Notes under the pieces: model-generated
Databases searched by the model: none
Told to the model about the DNA's origin: nothing
Seen by the model: only the letters and a program-made list of their open reading frames with translations
Position numbers and translations under genes: made by a program
NCBI RefSeq assembly: GCF_000372965.1
Contig: NZ_KB890025.1
Span: 310,001 to 374,000, forward strand
Origin: Hoeflea sp. 108
Lineage (GTDB): Bacteria; Pseudomonadota; Alphaproteobacteria; Rhizobiales; Rhizobiaceae
Direction of reading: 5' to 3'
Length of the DNA stretch: 64,000 nucleotides
Shown here: piece after piece, positions 9,804 to 17,599 of the stretch
Layout of the letters: each line of letters begins with the position of its first letter
Position numbering within the stretch: the stretch's first letter is position 1

Positions 9804-9876
9804 GGCCATCGCCTCCCAGCGCGCGGCGCGCAAGGGTGGCGCCTGCCTTATCCTCGGCATGACAAGCCATAAATCA

Positions 9877-9894
9877 AATCGTTAGTTTCGATAT
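9877..9894. promoter_or_regulatory. Candidate LysR-type operator in the divergent region
   Basis: AATCGTTAGTTTCGATAT lies between the Na/Pi transporter start and the LysR gene, and overlaps a small inverted repeat CGATA-TTTC-TATCG at 9889-9902. It resembles the phnW upstream element at 8071. This position fits autoregulation plus control of the neighbouring gene, as is usual for LysR proteins. Confidence 0.35.
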
Positions 9895-9944
9895 TTCTAT
9901 CGCTTGAATTTATTGCTACTCTGACCTGTCGTCAGGAAGCAGGC

Positions 9945-10814
9945 ATGCGGTACGTACAGCTCAGGGCTTTTCATTATGTCGCGGTGTGTGGCGGCTTTTC
10001 GCGCGCCGCCGAGATGCTGTTCCTGACCCAGCCGGCAATTTCCGATCAGGTGCGCAAACTCGAGGAAGAGTACGACGTGCTCCTGTTCAACCGCCACAAG
10101 AAGCAGGTGACGCCGACGGCTGCGGGCCAGCAGCTGCTCGAAATCACCCACCGCATGTTCGACACCGAGCAGCAAGCGCTGGAGCTTCTGTCGGAATCGC
10201 GCGCGCTGCGCTCGGGCACGCTGCGCATCGTCGCCGACGCCGCCCACCACCTGCTGCACATTCTCGGCCAGTTCCGCCAGAAGTATCCGGGCATCCAGGT
10301 GTCGGTACGCGCCGGTAACACAGAGACGGTCATCTCCAGCCTCTACAGTTACGAAGCCGACATTGGCGTGCTCGGCGAAATTCCGACAGGCCGAGACTTC
10401 GAGATCGTCAAGCTCAACTCGACGCCAATCGTCGCCTTCGTCTCGACCGGCCATCCTCTGGCCTCTGCCAAGTCGCTGTCGCTGCACGAGCTGTCGCTGC
10501 TGCCGCTGGTCATGCGCGAGCGCGGGTCGAAGACCCGTGCCAAGCTGGAAGACCTCGCCACCAAGGAGGGATTCGAGTTCAAGCCGGCGATCGAGGCGGA
10601 GGGGCGTGAGGCGGTGCGCGAGATCGTGGCGTCGGGTGCGGGTGTAGGCTTCGTCTCGGCTGCCGAATTCGGCCAGGACGCCCGGCTGGTGCAGATCCCG
10701 ATCGCCGCACCTGAAATGCTGATGGACGAGGCGCTGATCTGCCTGCGCGAGCGCAGCGGCGGCAAGCTTGTCCGGGTCTTCCTCGACATCGCCAGGTCGA
10801 TGGCTGCGGGGTGA
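9945..10814 (+). CDS. LysR-family regulator, probably of phosphonate use
   Basis: A 289-residue LysR-type regulator. The N-terminal winged helix-turn-helix (AFHYVAVCGGFSRAAEMLFL followed by TQPAISDQVRKLE) is followed by a periplasmic-binding-protein-like effector domain from about residue 90. The ATG has an AGGA site about 8 nt upstream. It is divergent from the Na/Pi transporter gene and next to the phnWAY operon, the common position for LysR activators of 2-aminoethylphosphonate genes in proteobacteria. The likely inducer is the aminophosphonate itself, acting independently of phosphate supply. That role is inferred from position and the shared upstream motif, not from any residue. Confidence 0.85.
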   Translation: MRYVQLRAFHYVAVCGGFSRAAEMLFLTQPAISDQVRKLEEEYDVLLFNRHKKQVTPTAAGQQLLEITHRMFDTEQQALELLSESRALRSGTLRIVADAAHHLLHILGQFRQKYPGIQVSVRAGNTETVISSLYSYEADIGVLGEIPTGRDFEIVKLNSTPIVAFVSTGHPLASAKSLSLHELSLLPLVMRERGSKTRAKLEDLATKEGFEFKPAIEAEGREAVREIVASGAGVGFVSAAEFGQDARLVQIPIAAPEMLMDEALICLRERSGGKLVRVFLDIARSMAAG

Positions 10815-10822
10815 GGCCAGGC

Positions 10823-11614
10823 CTACCTGCTCATGTCGGCCAGGGCATCGCGCATTGCCGAACTGGTGATACCGAACATGCCGCCATAGGGGATGTTTAG
10901 GTCGATGATGACGAACATGACGCTGGCGACGGCGACGACGCCGACGGCCAGCACGATGGCGCCAAGCGCGCGACGGGGTATCTGAAGCCCGAAGCTGAAG
11001 AACACCAGCGCCAGCCAGAAGCTGACGATGCTGCTGAACGAGCCGCGGGACACCCCGGCCGAATCTTCGATTACCGCCCAACGGCTTTCCTGGACCAGGG
11101 TAAAGTCGGTACGGCATCTCGCGGCCATGTTGATGTGCAGGGCATCTGTCGGCGCCAGCCCGTCGACCATCAGGCCAACCTCGTTCATGAGCGCCTTCAA
11201 TCCCTGATCCTCGCCTGTCGCGGCAATCCTGCGGATATCGGGCATTCCGTCGACGACGGGCGCCGGCTCGTTCGTCCAGGTGCTGCCGACGACGGCTGCG
11301 GTGTACTGGCGAAGCATCAGTCGTGCCGGATCCATCTCGGTGCCGAAATTGCGCAGGCACTGGTCGAGCCGCGCCAGCCTGGCGGCATAGAGCGACCGAT
11401 CCTTGTTGGCTGCGTCGAAGGCCTGCTTCGCGGTCGACAGTTGCAGGCTCAGAACCAGCGCAGTGAAAGTGACGAGCAGGCCCGTCACCAGGCGCAGCGC
11501 ATCCATGTTGCCTTGCGACAGGTGATCCTCATGCAACCGCACGCGCAGCAGCACGCCGCCAAGGGCAGCGACGATGAACAGTATCAGGAACCCGAACCCG
11601 TAGAAGATGTCCAT
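10823..11614 (-). CDS. DUF4239-type membrane protein of unknown function
   Basis: A 263-residue protein with two hydrophobic segments at the N-terminus (about 1-25 and 40-60), a soluble helical middle, and two more near the C-terminus (about 190-240). The ending with DLNIPYGGMFGITSSAMRDAL is typical of DUF4239 proteins, which are sometimes described as bestrophin-like. No biochemical role is established. It ends 8 nt from the LysR gene on the opposite strand and is divergent from the FAD oxidase gene, so it is probably transcribed alone. Confidence 0.75.
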   Translation of the reverse strand: MDIFYGFGFLILFIVAALGGVLLRVRLHEDHLSQGNMDALRLVTGLLVTFTALVLSLQLSTAKQAFDAANKDRSLYAARLARLDQCLRNFGTEMDPARLMLRQYTAAVVGSTWTNEPAPVVDGMPDIRRIAATGEDQGLKALMNEVGLMVDGLAPTDALHINMAARCRTDFTLVQESRWAVIEDSAGVSRGSFSSIVSFWLALVFFSFGLQIPRRALGAIVLAVGVVAVASVMFVIIDLNIPYGGMFGITSSAMRDALADMSR

Positions 11615-11754
11615 GGGCTTTGATGCCGTGGGATCGACCGTCAGTTGCGGCGAAGGCTAGCGCAGGCTTCCGGATGGTACAATGCTGATGCCGTCCCTGC
11701 CGGGCGGGACATTTTGGCTTGCGAGGCGCCTATGCTATATCTGCGCTCCTGGGA

Positions 11755-13110
11755 ATGGGGGATCCCGTGTCCGGCCAGTTGTTGAGCAAGCTTGCCGCCG
11801 CAAGATGCGACGGTCCAACGATCGCTCCAGGCCATCAAGATTACGAGCGCGCCCGCAGGGTCTGGAATGGCATTGTCGACCGCAAGCCGTCGGCGATCCT
11901 GCACGCAGCCACTGTCGACGATATCAGAAAGGCCGTCGACATCGCCGCCGGTTGCGGTTCGCTCCTTGCCGTGCGCTGCGGCGGCCACAGCTTTCCCGGC
12001 CTGTCGACCTGCGACAACGGGCTCTTGCTCGATCTGTCACGGCTCAATTCGGTGTCCTTGAACGAAGAAGCCGGGACCGTCGATGTCGGCGGCGGCGCGC
12101 TGCTCGGCGATCTCGACCGGGCCATTGTGCCGAGCGGCTACGCGGTTCCGGCCGGCGTCGTGTCGCATACCGGCGTCGGCGGCCTGACGCTGGGCGGCGG
12201 CATGGGCTGGCTCGGACGAACCCTGGGGCTCACCATCGACAAGCTGGTCGGCGCCGAGATCGTGACCGCTTCAGGCGACCTGCTGTGGACCGATGCGGCA
12301 AGCGATCCGGAACTGTTCTGGGGCATTCGCGGGGGCGGCGGCAATTTTGGCGTCGTTACCCGGTTCAGGTTCAAGCTGTCCCGGCTCGGCCCTTTGACTG
12401 CAGGGCAGTGGGACTATCCCGTCGGACAGGCAAGGCGGGCGATTGCGAGCCTTCGCGGCTTGGCAGAACAGCAGCCCCGGGAACTCTCCTTTGCCTTCAC
12501 GCTTACCGCGTCGGATATGGGTGTCACGGCGATCAGGGCGGGCGAAGGTGGCCATGCCGGCTCCATGCTCGAACCTTTCGGCCAGCTCGCTGGCCCAGGT
12601 CGCGGAACGCTTGGCGCGATGTCGTTCCTCGATCTGCAAAGCCGCAACGACGAGCATTTTGCCTGGTCGCGCCGCTATTATGCGAAGGGCGGCTTCTGGC
12701 GCGACATCGACGACCATGCGGTGGATTGCATGCTCAGGCAGGTTGCCGACGCGCCCACGCCGCATTCGGAAATCTACGTGCTTCAGCTTGGCGGTGCCGT
12801 AGCCGACGTGGCGGAGGATACGACGGCATATTCGGGCCGGCAGGCCGCCTATTACTGGATCGTCGAACCGGTCTGGGACGATCCCGCCGACGACGAGCGC
12901 TGTATCGCTTGGTGCCGGGCCGCCGCCGACCAGATGGCGGATCGCAGCATCCAGGCCAACTACGTTAACGAACAGGCCGACACGGCGATTGCGCCGGGTG
13001 CCTATGGAGCAGGCAAATACGAGCGGCTCCGTCGCCTCAAGGCGCGCCTCGATCCTGAGAACCTGTTTCGTCTCAATCAGAACATCATTCCGGCGACGAT
13101 ATCGACCTGA
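11755..13110 (+). CDS. FAD-dependent oxidoreductase of the berberine-bridge type
   Basis: A 451-residue cytoplasmic flavoprotein. It has the PCMH-type FAD domain with VRCGGHSFPG, where the histidine is the usual 8-alpha covalent FAD link, then SHTGVGGLTLGGGMGWLGR, and a C-terminal BBE domain (AGKYERLRRLKARLDPENLF). The position where bicovalent family members have a second, cysteine link carries no cysteine, so a single covalent bond is predicted. Such enzymes oxidise sugars, alcohols or alkaloid-like substrates with oxygen; the substrate here is unknown. Start is uncertain: ATG 11755 was taken, but TTG 11719 or GTG 11767 (preceded by GGGGGA) are possible. It converges with the YciI gene. Confidence 0.8.
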   Translation: MGDPVSGQLLSKLAAARCDGPTIAPGHQDYERARRVWNGIVDRKPSAILHAATVDDIRKAVDIAAGCGSLLAVRCGGHSFPGLSTCDNGLLLDLSRLNSVSLNEEAGTVDVGGGALLGDLDRAIVPSGYAVPAGVVSHTGVGGLTLGGGMGWLGRTLGLTIDKLVGAEIVTASGDLLWTDAASDPELFWGIRGGGGNFGVVTRFRFKLSRLGPLTAGQWDYPVGQARRAIASLRGLAEQQPRELSFAFTLTASDMGVTAIRAGEGGHAGSMLEPFGQLAGPGRGTLGAMSFLDLQSRNDEHFAWSRRYYAKGGFWRDIDDHAVDCMLRQVADAPTPHSEIYVLQLGGAVADVAEDTTAYSGRQAAYYWIVEPVWDDPADDERCIAWCRAAADQMADRSIQANYVNEQADTAIAPGAYGAGKYERLRRLKARLDPENLFRLNQNIIPATIST

Positions 13111-13145
13111 AGTGTCCCCGTTTGCCAGCCCCGTACGAGCGCAGA

Positions 13146-13529
13146 TTAATCTCCGCTTTGACCCGCTATCGTGGTGCCGGGGACATAAAGCGAGATCGGC
13201 CGGATCTCGTAAACCGCCGTCGGGTTGGCGGAGCGCAGTTCGCGGGCTGCCGCGATAGCCAGATCCATCGTTTGATAGTCGACGACGTAGAAACCAAGCA
13301 ACTGCTCCTTGGTTTCGGCAAATGGACCGTCGGTGATGAGGCCGAGCCCCGTTCCCCTCAGCGTTACCGCATGCTCGGTCGGCCCCAATCGCGCCGCCGG
13401 GCCGAGATGTTTTTCACGGACGAGGCGGTCGTTGACCTCGAGCAGGTCCTTCATCAGGGCCGCGTCCTCCTCCTCGGTCCAGGATTCGACCACGCCTTCG
13501 GCATGATACGCCAGGATTGCATACAACAT
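13146..13529 (-). CDS. YCII-related (DGPF domain) protein
   Basis: A 127-residue single-domain protein starting MLYAILAYHAEG and containing TDGPFAETKEQLLGFYVV, the hallmark of DGPF/YCII proteins. These ferredoxin-like-fold proteins often accompany ECF sigma factors, but no sigma gene is present here, and their activity is poorly known. The ATG at 13529 has GGAGAGG about 6 nt upstream; the open frame upstream of it has no such site. It is divergent from the ABC-F gene. Confidence 0.85.
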   Translation of the reverse strand: MLYAILAYHAEGVVESWTEEEDAALMKDLLEVNDRLVREKHLGPAARLGPTEHAVTLRGTGLGLITDGPFAETKEQLLGFYVVDYQTMDLAIAAARELRSANPTAVYEIRPISLYVPGTTIAGQSGD

Positions 13530-13706
13530 GGCTGCCTCTCCGTTGCCTCGTGCATTTCGCTTTCCGCCAGCGACACTATTGGTTTCGGCCGCCAGCGGGC
13601 AAGCCGTCGGCACGACATCGAATCTCGTGCGCTGCTTTGCCCGCTCGCATTACGCGCGCCCGCGTGCCATAAGCCGCGCAAAATCCCCTCCCAGGCCCTG
13701 GTTTCC

Positions 13707-15329
13707 ATGATCCGCATCGAAAACATCAGCAAGCAGAACAGCCATCGGCTGCTCTTCGTCGAGGCTTCGGCCACCCTGCAGAAACAGGAGAAGATCGGTC
13801 TCATCGGACCCAACGGCGCCGGCAAGACGACGCTGTTCCGCATGATCACCGGCGAGGAACTGCCCGACGAGGGCCAGGTTTCGACCGAGCGCGGCATCAC
13901 CATCGGTTACTTCAACCAGGATGTGGGCGAGATGTCGGGTCGCAGTGCGGTCGCCGAGGTCATGGAAGGCGCTGGCCCCGTCAGCGAGGTTGCCGCCGAA
14001 ATGCGCGAGCTGGAAGCCGCGATGGTCGACCCCGACCGTGCCGACGAGATGGACGCCATCATCGAGCGTTACGGCGAGGTGCAGGCGCGCTACGAGGAAC
14101 TGGATGGCTACTCGCTCGACGGCCGCGCCCGCGAGGTGCTCGACGGCCTGAGCTTCACCCAGGAAATGATGGATGGCGACGTCGGCAAGCTGTCGGGCGG
14201 CTGGAAGATGCGCGTGGCGCTCGCTCGCATCCTGTTGATGCGGCCCGACGTGATGCTGCTCGACGAACCGTCCAACCATCTCGACCTCGAAAGCCTGATC
14301 TGGCTCGAAGCCTTCCTCAAGGGCTACGACGGCGCGCTGCTGATGACTTCGCACGATCGCGCCTTCATGAACCGCATCGTCAACAAGATCATCGAGATCG
14401 ACGGCGGCTCGCTGACCACCTATTCCGGAGACTACGAATTCTACGAACAGCAGCGACTGCTTGCCGACAAACAGCAGCAGGCGCAGTTCGAGCGCCAGCA
14501 GGCGATGCTGGCGAAGGAAATCAAGTTCATCGAGCGCTTCAAGGCGCGTGCCTCGCACGCGGCCCAGGTGCAGAGCCGCGTCAAGAAGCTCGACAAGATC
14601 GACCGCGTCGAGCCGCCCAAGCGCCGCCAGACCGTCGCTTTCGAGTTCCAGCAGGCGCCTCGCTCGGGCGAGGACGTGGTCACGATCAAGAACGTGCACA
14701 AGAGCTATGGCTCAAAGACCATCTATGAGGGTCTCGACTTCCAGGTTCGCCGGCGCGAGCGCTGGTGCATCATGGGCGTCAACGGCGCCGGCAAGTCGAC
14801 GCTGCTCAAGCTCGTTGCCGGGGCTTCCGAACCCGACCAGGGCACCGTGGCGCGCGGCCCGAGCGTCAAGATGGGTTATTTCGCCCAGCACGCCATGGAT
14901 CTGCTCGACGGCGACATGACCGTGTTCGAGCAGCTCGAGCATTCCTTTCCGCAGGCAGGACAGGCGCCGCTGCGCGCCTTGGCTGGCTGCTTCGGCTTCT
15001 CCGGCGACGAGATCGAGAAGAAGTGCCGGGTGCTGTCGGGCGGCGAAAAGGCGCGTCTGGTGATGGCGATCATGCTGTTTGATCCACCCAACCTTCTGGT
15101 GCTCGACGAGCCGACCAACCATCTGGATATCGCCACCAAGGAAATGCTGATCGCGGCCCTTGCCCAGTATGAGGGCACGATGCTGTTCGTCTCGCACGAC
15201 CGCCATTTCCTCGCGGCCCTCTCCAACCGCGTGCTGGAGCTGACGCCCGAAGGCATCCACACCTATGGCGGCGGCTATGTCGAATATGTCGAGCGCACCG
15301 GCCAGGAAGCGCCGGGCCTGAGGCACTGA
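13707..15329 (+). CDS. ABC-F family ATPase (YbiT/Uup-like)
   Basis: A 540-residue soluble protein with two ABC ATPase domains and no membrane segments. Walker A motifs lie at about residues 34-41 (GPNGAGKT) and 356-363 (GVNGAGKS), with signature sequences LSGGWKMRV and LSGGEKARL and Walker B sequences ending LLDEPSNHLD and VLDEPTNHLD. The linker between the domains is charged and helical, as in the P-site tRNA interaction motif of ABC-F proteins, which act on stalled ribosomes. The open frame extends 195 codons upstream through the antisense of the YciI gene; that part is not coding, and the ATG at 13707 gives the family N-terminus, although its ribosome site is weak. Length is usual for YbiT. 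Confidence 0.92.
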   Translation: MIRIENISKQNSHRLLFVEASATLQKQEKIGLIGPNGAGKTTLFRMITGEELPDEGQVSTERGITIGYFNQDVGEMSGRSAVAEVMEGAGPVSEVAAEMRELEAAMVDPDRADEMDAIIERYGEVQARYEELDGYSLDGRAREVLDGLSFTQEMMDGDVGKLSGGWKMRVALARILLMRPDVMLLDEPSNHLDLESLIWLEAFLKGYDGALLMTSHDRAFMNRIVNKIIEIDGGSLTTYSGDYEFYEQQRLLADKQQQAQFERQQAMLAKEIKFIERFKARASHAAQVQSRVKKLDKIDRVEPPKRRQTVAFEFQQAPRSGEDVVTIKNVHKSYGSKTIYEGLDFQVRRRERWCIMGVNGAGKSTLLKLVAGASEPDQGTVARGPSVKMGYFAQHAMDLLDGDMTVFEQLEHSFPQAGQAPLRALAGCFGFSGDEIEKKCRVLSGGEKARLVMAIMLFDPPNLLVLDEPTNHLDIATKEMLIAALAQYEGTMLFVSHDRHFLAALSNRVLELTPEGIHTYGGGYVEYVERTGQEAPGLRH

Positions 15330-15341
15330 TCACAGGCTGAG

Positions 15342-16250
15342 CTAGCCGGCGCGGCCTTCAAACAGGTCGCGCTCGCGCGCCAACCCTTCGCCGACGACGT
15401 CGAAGAAGGCGCGGACGCGGGCCGTGCCCTTGAGATCCTGATGGGTGACGATCCAGAGTTCACCGGCGAGCTCCTGGATGGGCTCGGCCAGCGCACGCAC
15501 CAGCCCCGCTTCGCCATCGCCGAGATAGCAGGGCAGCAGCGCCAGCCCGATGCCGGCCTTCGCCGCCACCGACTGGTTGACCAGGCTGTTGGTGCGGTAG
15601 ACGACGCTGTCGGCCGGGACATTCCGGTCCAGCCAATCGGCGGCCATAATGCCGCCCGCTGTCTCCTCCCAGCCGATCAGGGCATGCAGGTTGAGCGCCG
15701 TCGTTCCCAGGATCGGGCCGCCATGCGCATCGAGATAGGCTTGCGAGGCAAAAAATGTCCAGGCGACGCCTGCCAGCTTGCGGCCCCAGAGATCGCCTTC
15801 CCTGGGCCGGATCGGCCTGAGTGCCACGTCGGCCTCGCGCCGCGACAGGCTGAGCACGCGGTTTTCGATGGCGAGCTCGACGCAGATGCCAGTATGGACG
15901 ATCCGGAACTCGGCCAGGTGCTTCGTCAGCCTGGAATAGGCGAGCGTTTCCGACGAGGTGACGCGCAGCCGCCCCGACAGCCGGCCATCGGCGCCGGCGA
16001 TATCGCGGGCCAGCGCCAGCGCCTCGTCTTCCATACGTTCGGCCGCCGCCGCCATGCGTTCCCCGGCTGAGGTCAACTGGTAGACGCCGCCGGGAAGGCG
16101 CTCGAACAGGCGCACCGCCAGCCGCTGTTCAAGCGCGTTGAGCCGGCGAAACACCGTCGAGTGATCGATGCCGAGCAGGCCAGCTGCCGATGTAAGGCTG
16201 CCGGCGCGGGCGACCGCAAGCACCAGCCTGAGTTCGTTCCAGTCTTCCAT
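15342..16250 (-). CDS. LysR-family transcriptional regulator
   Basis: A 302-residue LysR protein. The N-terminal helix-turn-helix (ARAGSLTSAAGLLGIDHSTV followed by FRRLNALE) is followed by an effector domain beginning near residue 90. The ATG at 16250 gives the normal N-terminus (MEDWNELRLVLAVARAG); the open frame upstream runs through promoter sequence. It is divergent from the gst gene, with palindromes in the 138-bp gap, so it most likely controls gst and the SMR exporter behind it. The inducer is unknown. Confidence 0.88.
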   Translation of the reverse strand: MEDWNELRLVLAVARAGSLTSAAGLLGIDHSTVFRRLNALEQRLAVRLFERLPGGVYQLTSAGERMAAAAERMEDEALALARDIAGADGRLSGRLRVTSSETLAYSRLTKHLAEFRIVHTGICVELAIENRVLSLSRREADVALRPIRPREGDLWGRKLAGVAWTFFASQAYLDAHGGPILGTTALNLHALIGWEETAGGIMAADWLDRNVPADSVVYRTNSLVNQSVAAKAGIGLALLPCYLGDGEAGLVRALAEPIQELAGELWIVTHQDLKGTARVRAFFDVVGEGLARERDLFEGRAG

Positions 16251-16275
16251 GCGTGCCGTTCTAGCACGATGTAGG

Positions 16276-16311
16276 CTTGCAAGTATGCAAGCGCTGTTGG
16301 CAAATAGCCAA
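16276..16311. promoter_or_regulatory. Two palindromes in the LysR/GST divergent promoter
   Basis: CTTGCAAGTATGCAAG (16276-16291, 6-bp arms) and TTGGCAAATAGCCAA (16297-16311, 5-bp arms) sit side by side between the divergent LysR and GST genes. This arrangement fits paired regulatory and activation sites for the LysR protein. Confidence 0.5.
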
Positions 16312-16388
16312 TGAGCATTGCGATTGCGCAACGGCTAGATTGTCCCTGAAGCAACGACCGTCAGGTCAGAACCCCATGAGGACACATC

Positions 16389-17012
16389 ATGAAGCTCTAC
16401 TATGCCACCGGCACCTGCTCGCTGTCGCCCCACATCGTGGCGCTTGAAGCCGGCATCCCGCTCGACATCGAACGCGTCGATATCTTCAAGAAGCCGCATG
16501 TCACCAGCACCGACCGCGACTTCACCAAGGTCAATCTGAACGGCTATGTGCCGGCGCTCGAGCTCGATGATGGCTCGCTGCTGACCGAAGGAGCTGCGAT
16601 CGTCCAATATCTCGCGGACCTGCGGCCGGCGTCGAAGCTGGCGCCGGCAGCCGGCACGCGCGAGCGTTATCTGTTGCAGTCCTGGCTGAACTTCGTCGCC
16701 TCCGAACTGCACAAGATGTACAGTCCCTGGCTGTTCCATCCCGAATATGGCGTGCAGGCCCAGGAGGTGGCGCGCGGCAAGATCGCTGAGCGGCTCGCTT
16801 ATGTCGAAAACCATCTGGGCAATGGTCCTTATCTGATGGGCGACACCTTCACCGTGGCCGACGCCTACCTCTTCACCATCGTCGGCTGGTCCGCCTTTGC
16901 CAAGGTCGACCTCTCCGCCTTCCCGCGCTTGCGCGCCTACATGGACCATGTCGGCGCAAGACCAAAGGTGCAGGAGGCGATGCTGGCCGAAGGCATGAAG
17001 CTCGCGGCCTGA
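16389..17012 (+). CDS. Glutathione S-transferase (GstA-like)
   Basis: A 207-residue GST. The thioredoxin-like N-terminal half starts MKLYYATGTCSLSPHIVALE, matching the bacterial beta-class pattern with the active-site cysteine near residue 10 and serine at 11. The glutathione-contacting TEGAAIVQYLAD lies at about 62-73, and the helical C-terminal domain contains GDTFTVADAYLF. It conjugates glutathione to electrophiles in the cytoplasm. Two bases separate it from the SMR exporter gene, so the two are cotranscribed and probably both answer the divergent LysR regulator, suggesting a small detoxification module. Confidence 0.9.
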   Translation: MKLYYATGTCSLSPHIVALEAGIPLDIERVDIFKKPHVTSTDRDFTKVNLNGYVPALELDDGSLLTEGAAIVQYLADLRPASKLAPAAGTRERYLLQSWLNFVASELHKMYSPWLFHPEYGVQAQEVARGKIAERLAYVENHLGNGPYLMGDTFTVADAYLFTIVGWSAFAKVDLSAFPRLRAYMDHVGARPKVQEAMLAEGMKLAA

Positions 17013-17014
17013 CC

Positions 17015-17344
17015 ATGAACCAGGGACTTGCCTGGACCCTGCTCGTGGTAGCCGGGGTGCTCGACGTCGCTTGGGCCGTGTCGATGAAATATGCCGAGGG
17101 CTACACCCGCCTAGGCTGGTCCGTCGTCTCGGTGCTGCTGCTGGCAACCTTCGTCTACCTGCTCGGCAAGGTGCTGGAGGCGTTGCCTGTCGGCACTGCC
17201 TATGCGGTGTGGACGGGTATCGGTGCTGCCGGCACTGTCATCATGGGGGCCGTGCTGTTCGGCGAGCAGCTGTCTCCGCTCAGGCTCGGCGGCATCGCCG
17301 CCGTGCTGGCCGGCATCGCCATGCTGAAATTCGCGCAGGCCTGA
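17015..17344 (+). CDS. Small multidrug resistance (SMR) exporter, Gdx/SugE-like, with Asp at the key acidic site
   Basis: A 109-residue inner-membrane protein with four predicted helices. LPVGTAYAVWTGIGAAGT in helix 3 and the overall sequence fit the SugE/Gdx branch, whose members export guanidinium in exchange for protons. The essential membrane-embedded glutamate of helix 1 (Glu14 in EmrE, Glu13 in SugE) is replaced by aspartate: the codons read GTG CTC GAC GTC GCT TGG, giving VLDVAW with D17. That should change the pKa of the coupling site. It follows gst by 2 nt, and a terminator follows it. No guanidine riboswitch was seen. Substrate could be guanidinium or a quaternary ammonium compound. 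Confidence 0.88.
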   Translation: MNQGLAWTLLVVAGVLDVAWAVSMKYAEGYTRLGWSVVSVLLLATFVYLLGKVLEALPVGTAYAVWTGIGAAGTVIMGAVLFGEQLSPLRLGGIAAVLAGIAMLKFAQA

Positions 17345-17355
17345 TTGTCACCAAC

Positions 17356-17392
17356 GCCCCTCCTGATCCCTAGGATCGAGAGGGGCTTTTTT
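17356..17392 (+). terminator. Rho-independent terminator after the gst-SMR pair
   Basis: A 7-bp GC-rich stem, GCCCCTC at 17356-17362 paired with GAGGGGC at 17380-17386, is followed by six T residues. Confidence 0.85.
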
Positions 17393-17599
17393 CTGCGGCC
17401 TTGGAGCCTTGGGAAACCCGCAAATGTGGCCTTTACGCCCCGGGGGCCATTGCTTCGGCATTCAAACAGCGATTGCTCAATTACATAAACTTACTTGAGT
17501 TATTTTATTCTGAGGTCATAGTCTGCTCTTGCCGGCCCTTCGGGGCAGGCTGCGGCGTCCACGGGAGAGGACGCCGTGACATGACGAGAGGAGACATTG

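Noticed and set aside
11682..12968. Plus-strand ORF of 428 codons overlapping the FAD oxidase gene.
   Set aside because: Arginine-rich out-of-frame translation; the overlapping frame has clear FAD-binding motifs.
13122..13706. A 195-codon N-terminal extension of the ABC-F protein.
   Set aside because: It reads through the antisense of the YciI gene and gives no ABC-F sequence; the true start is 13707.
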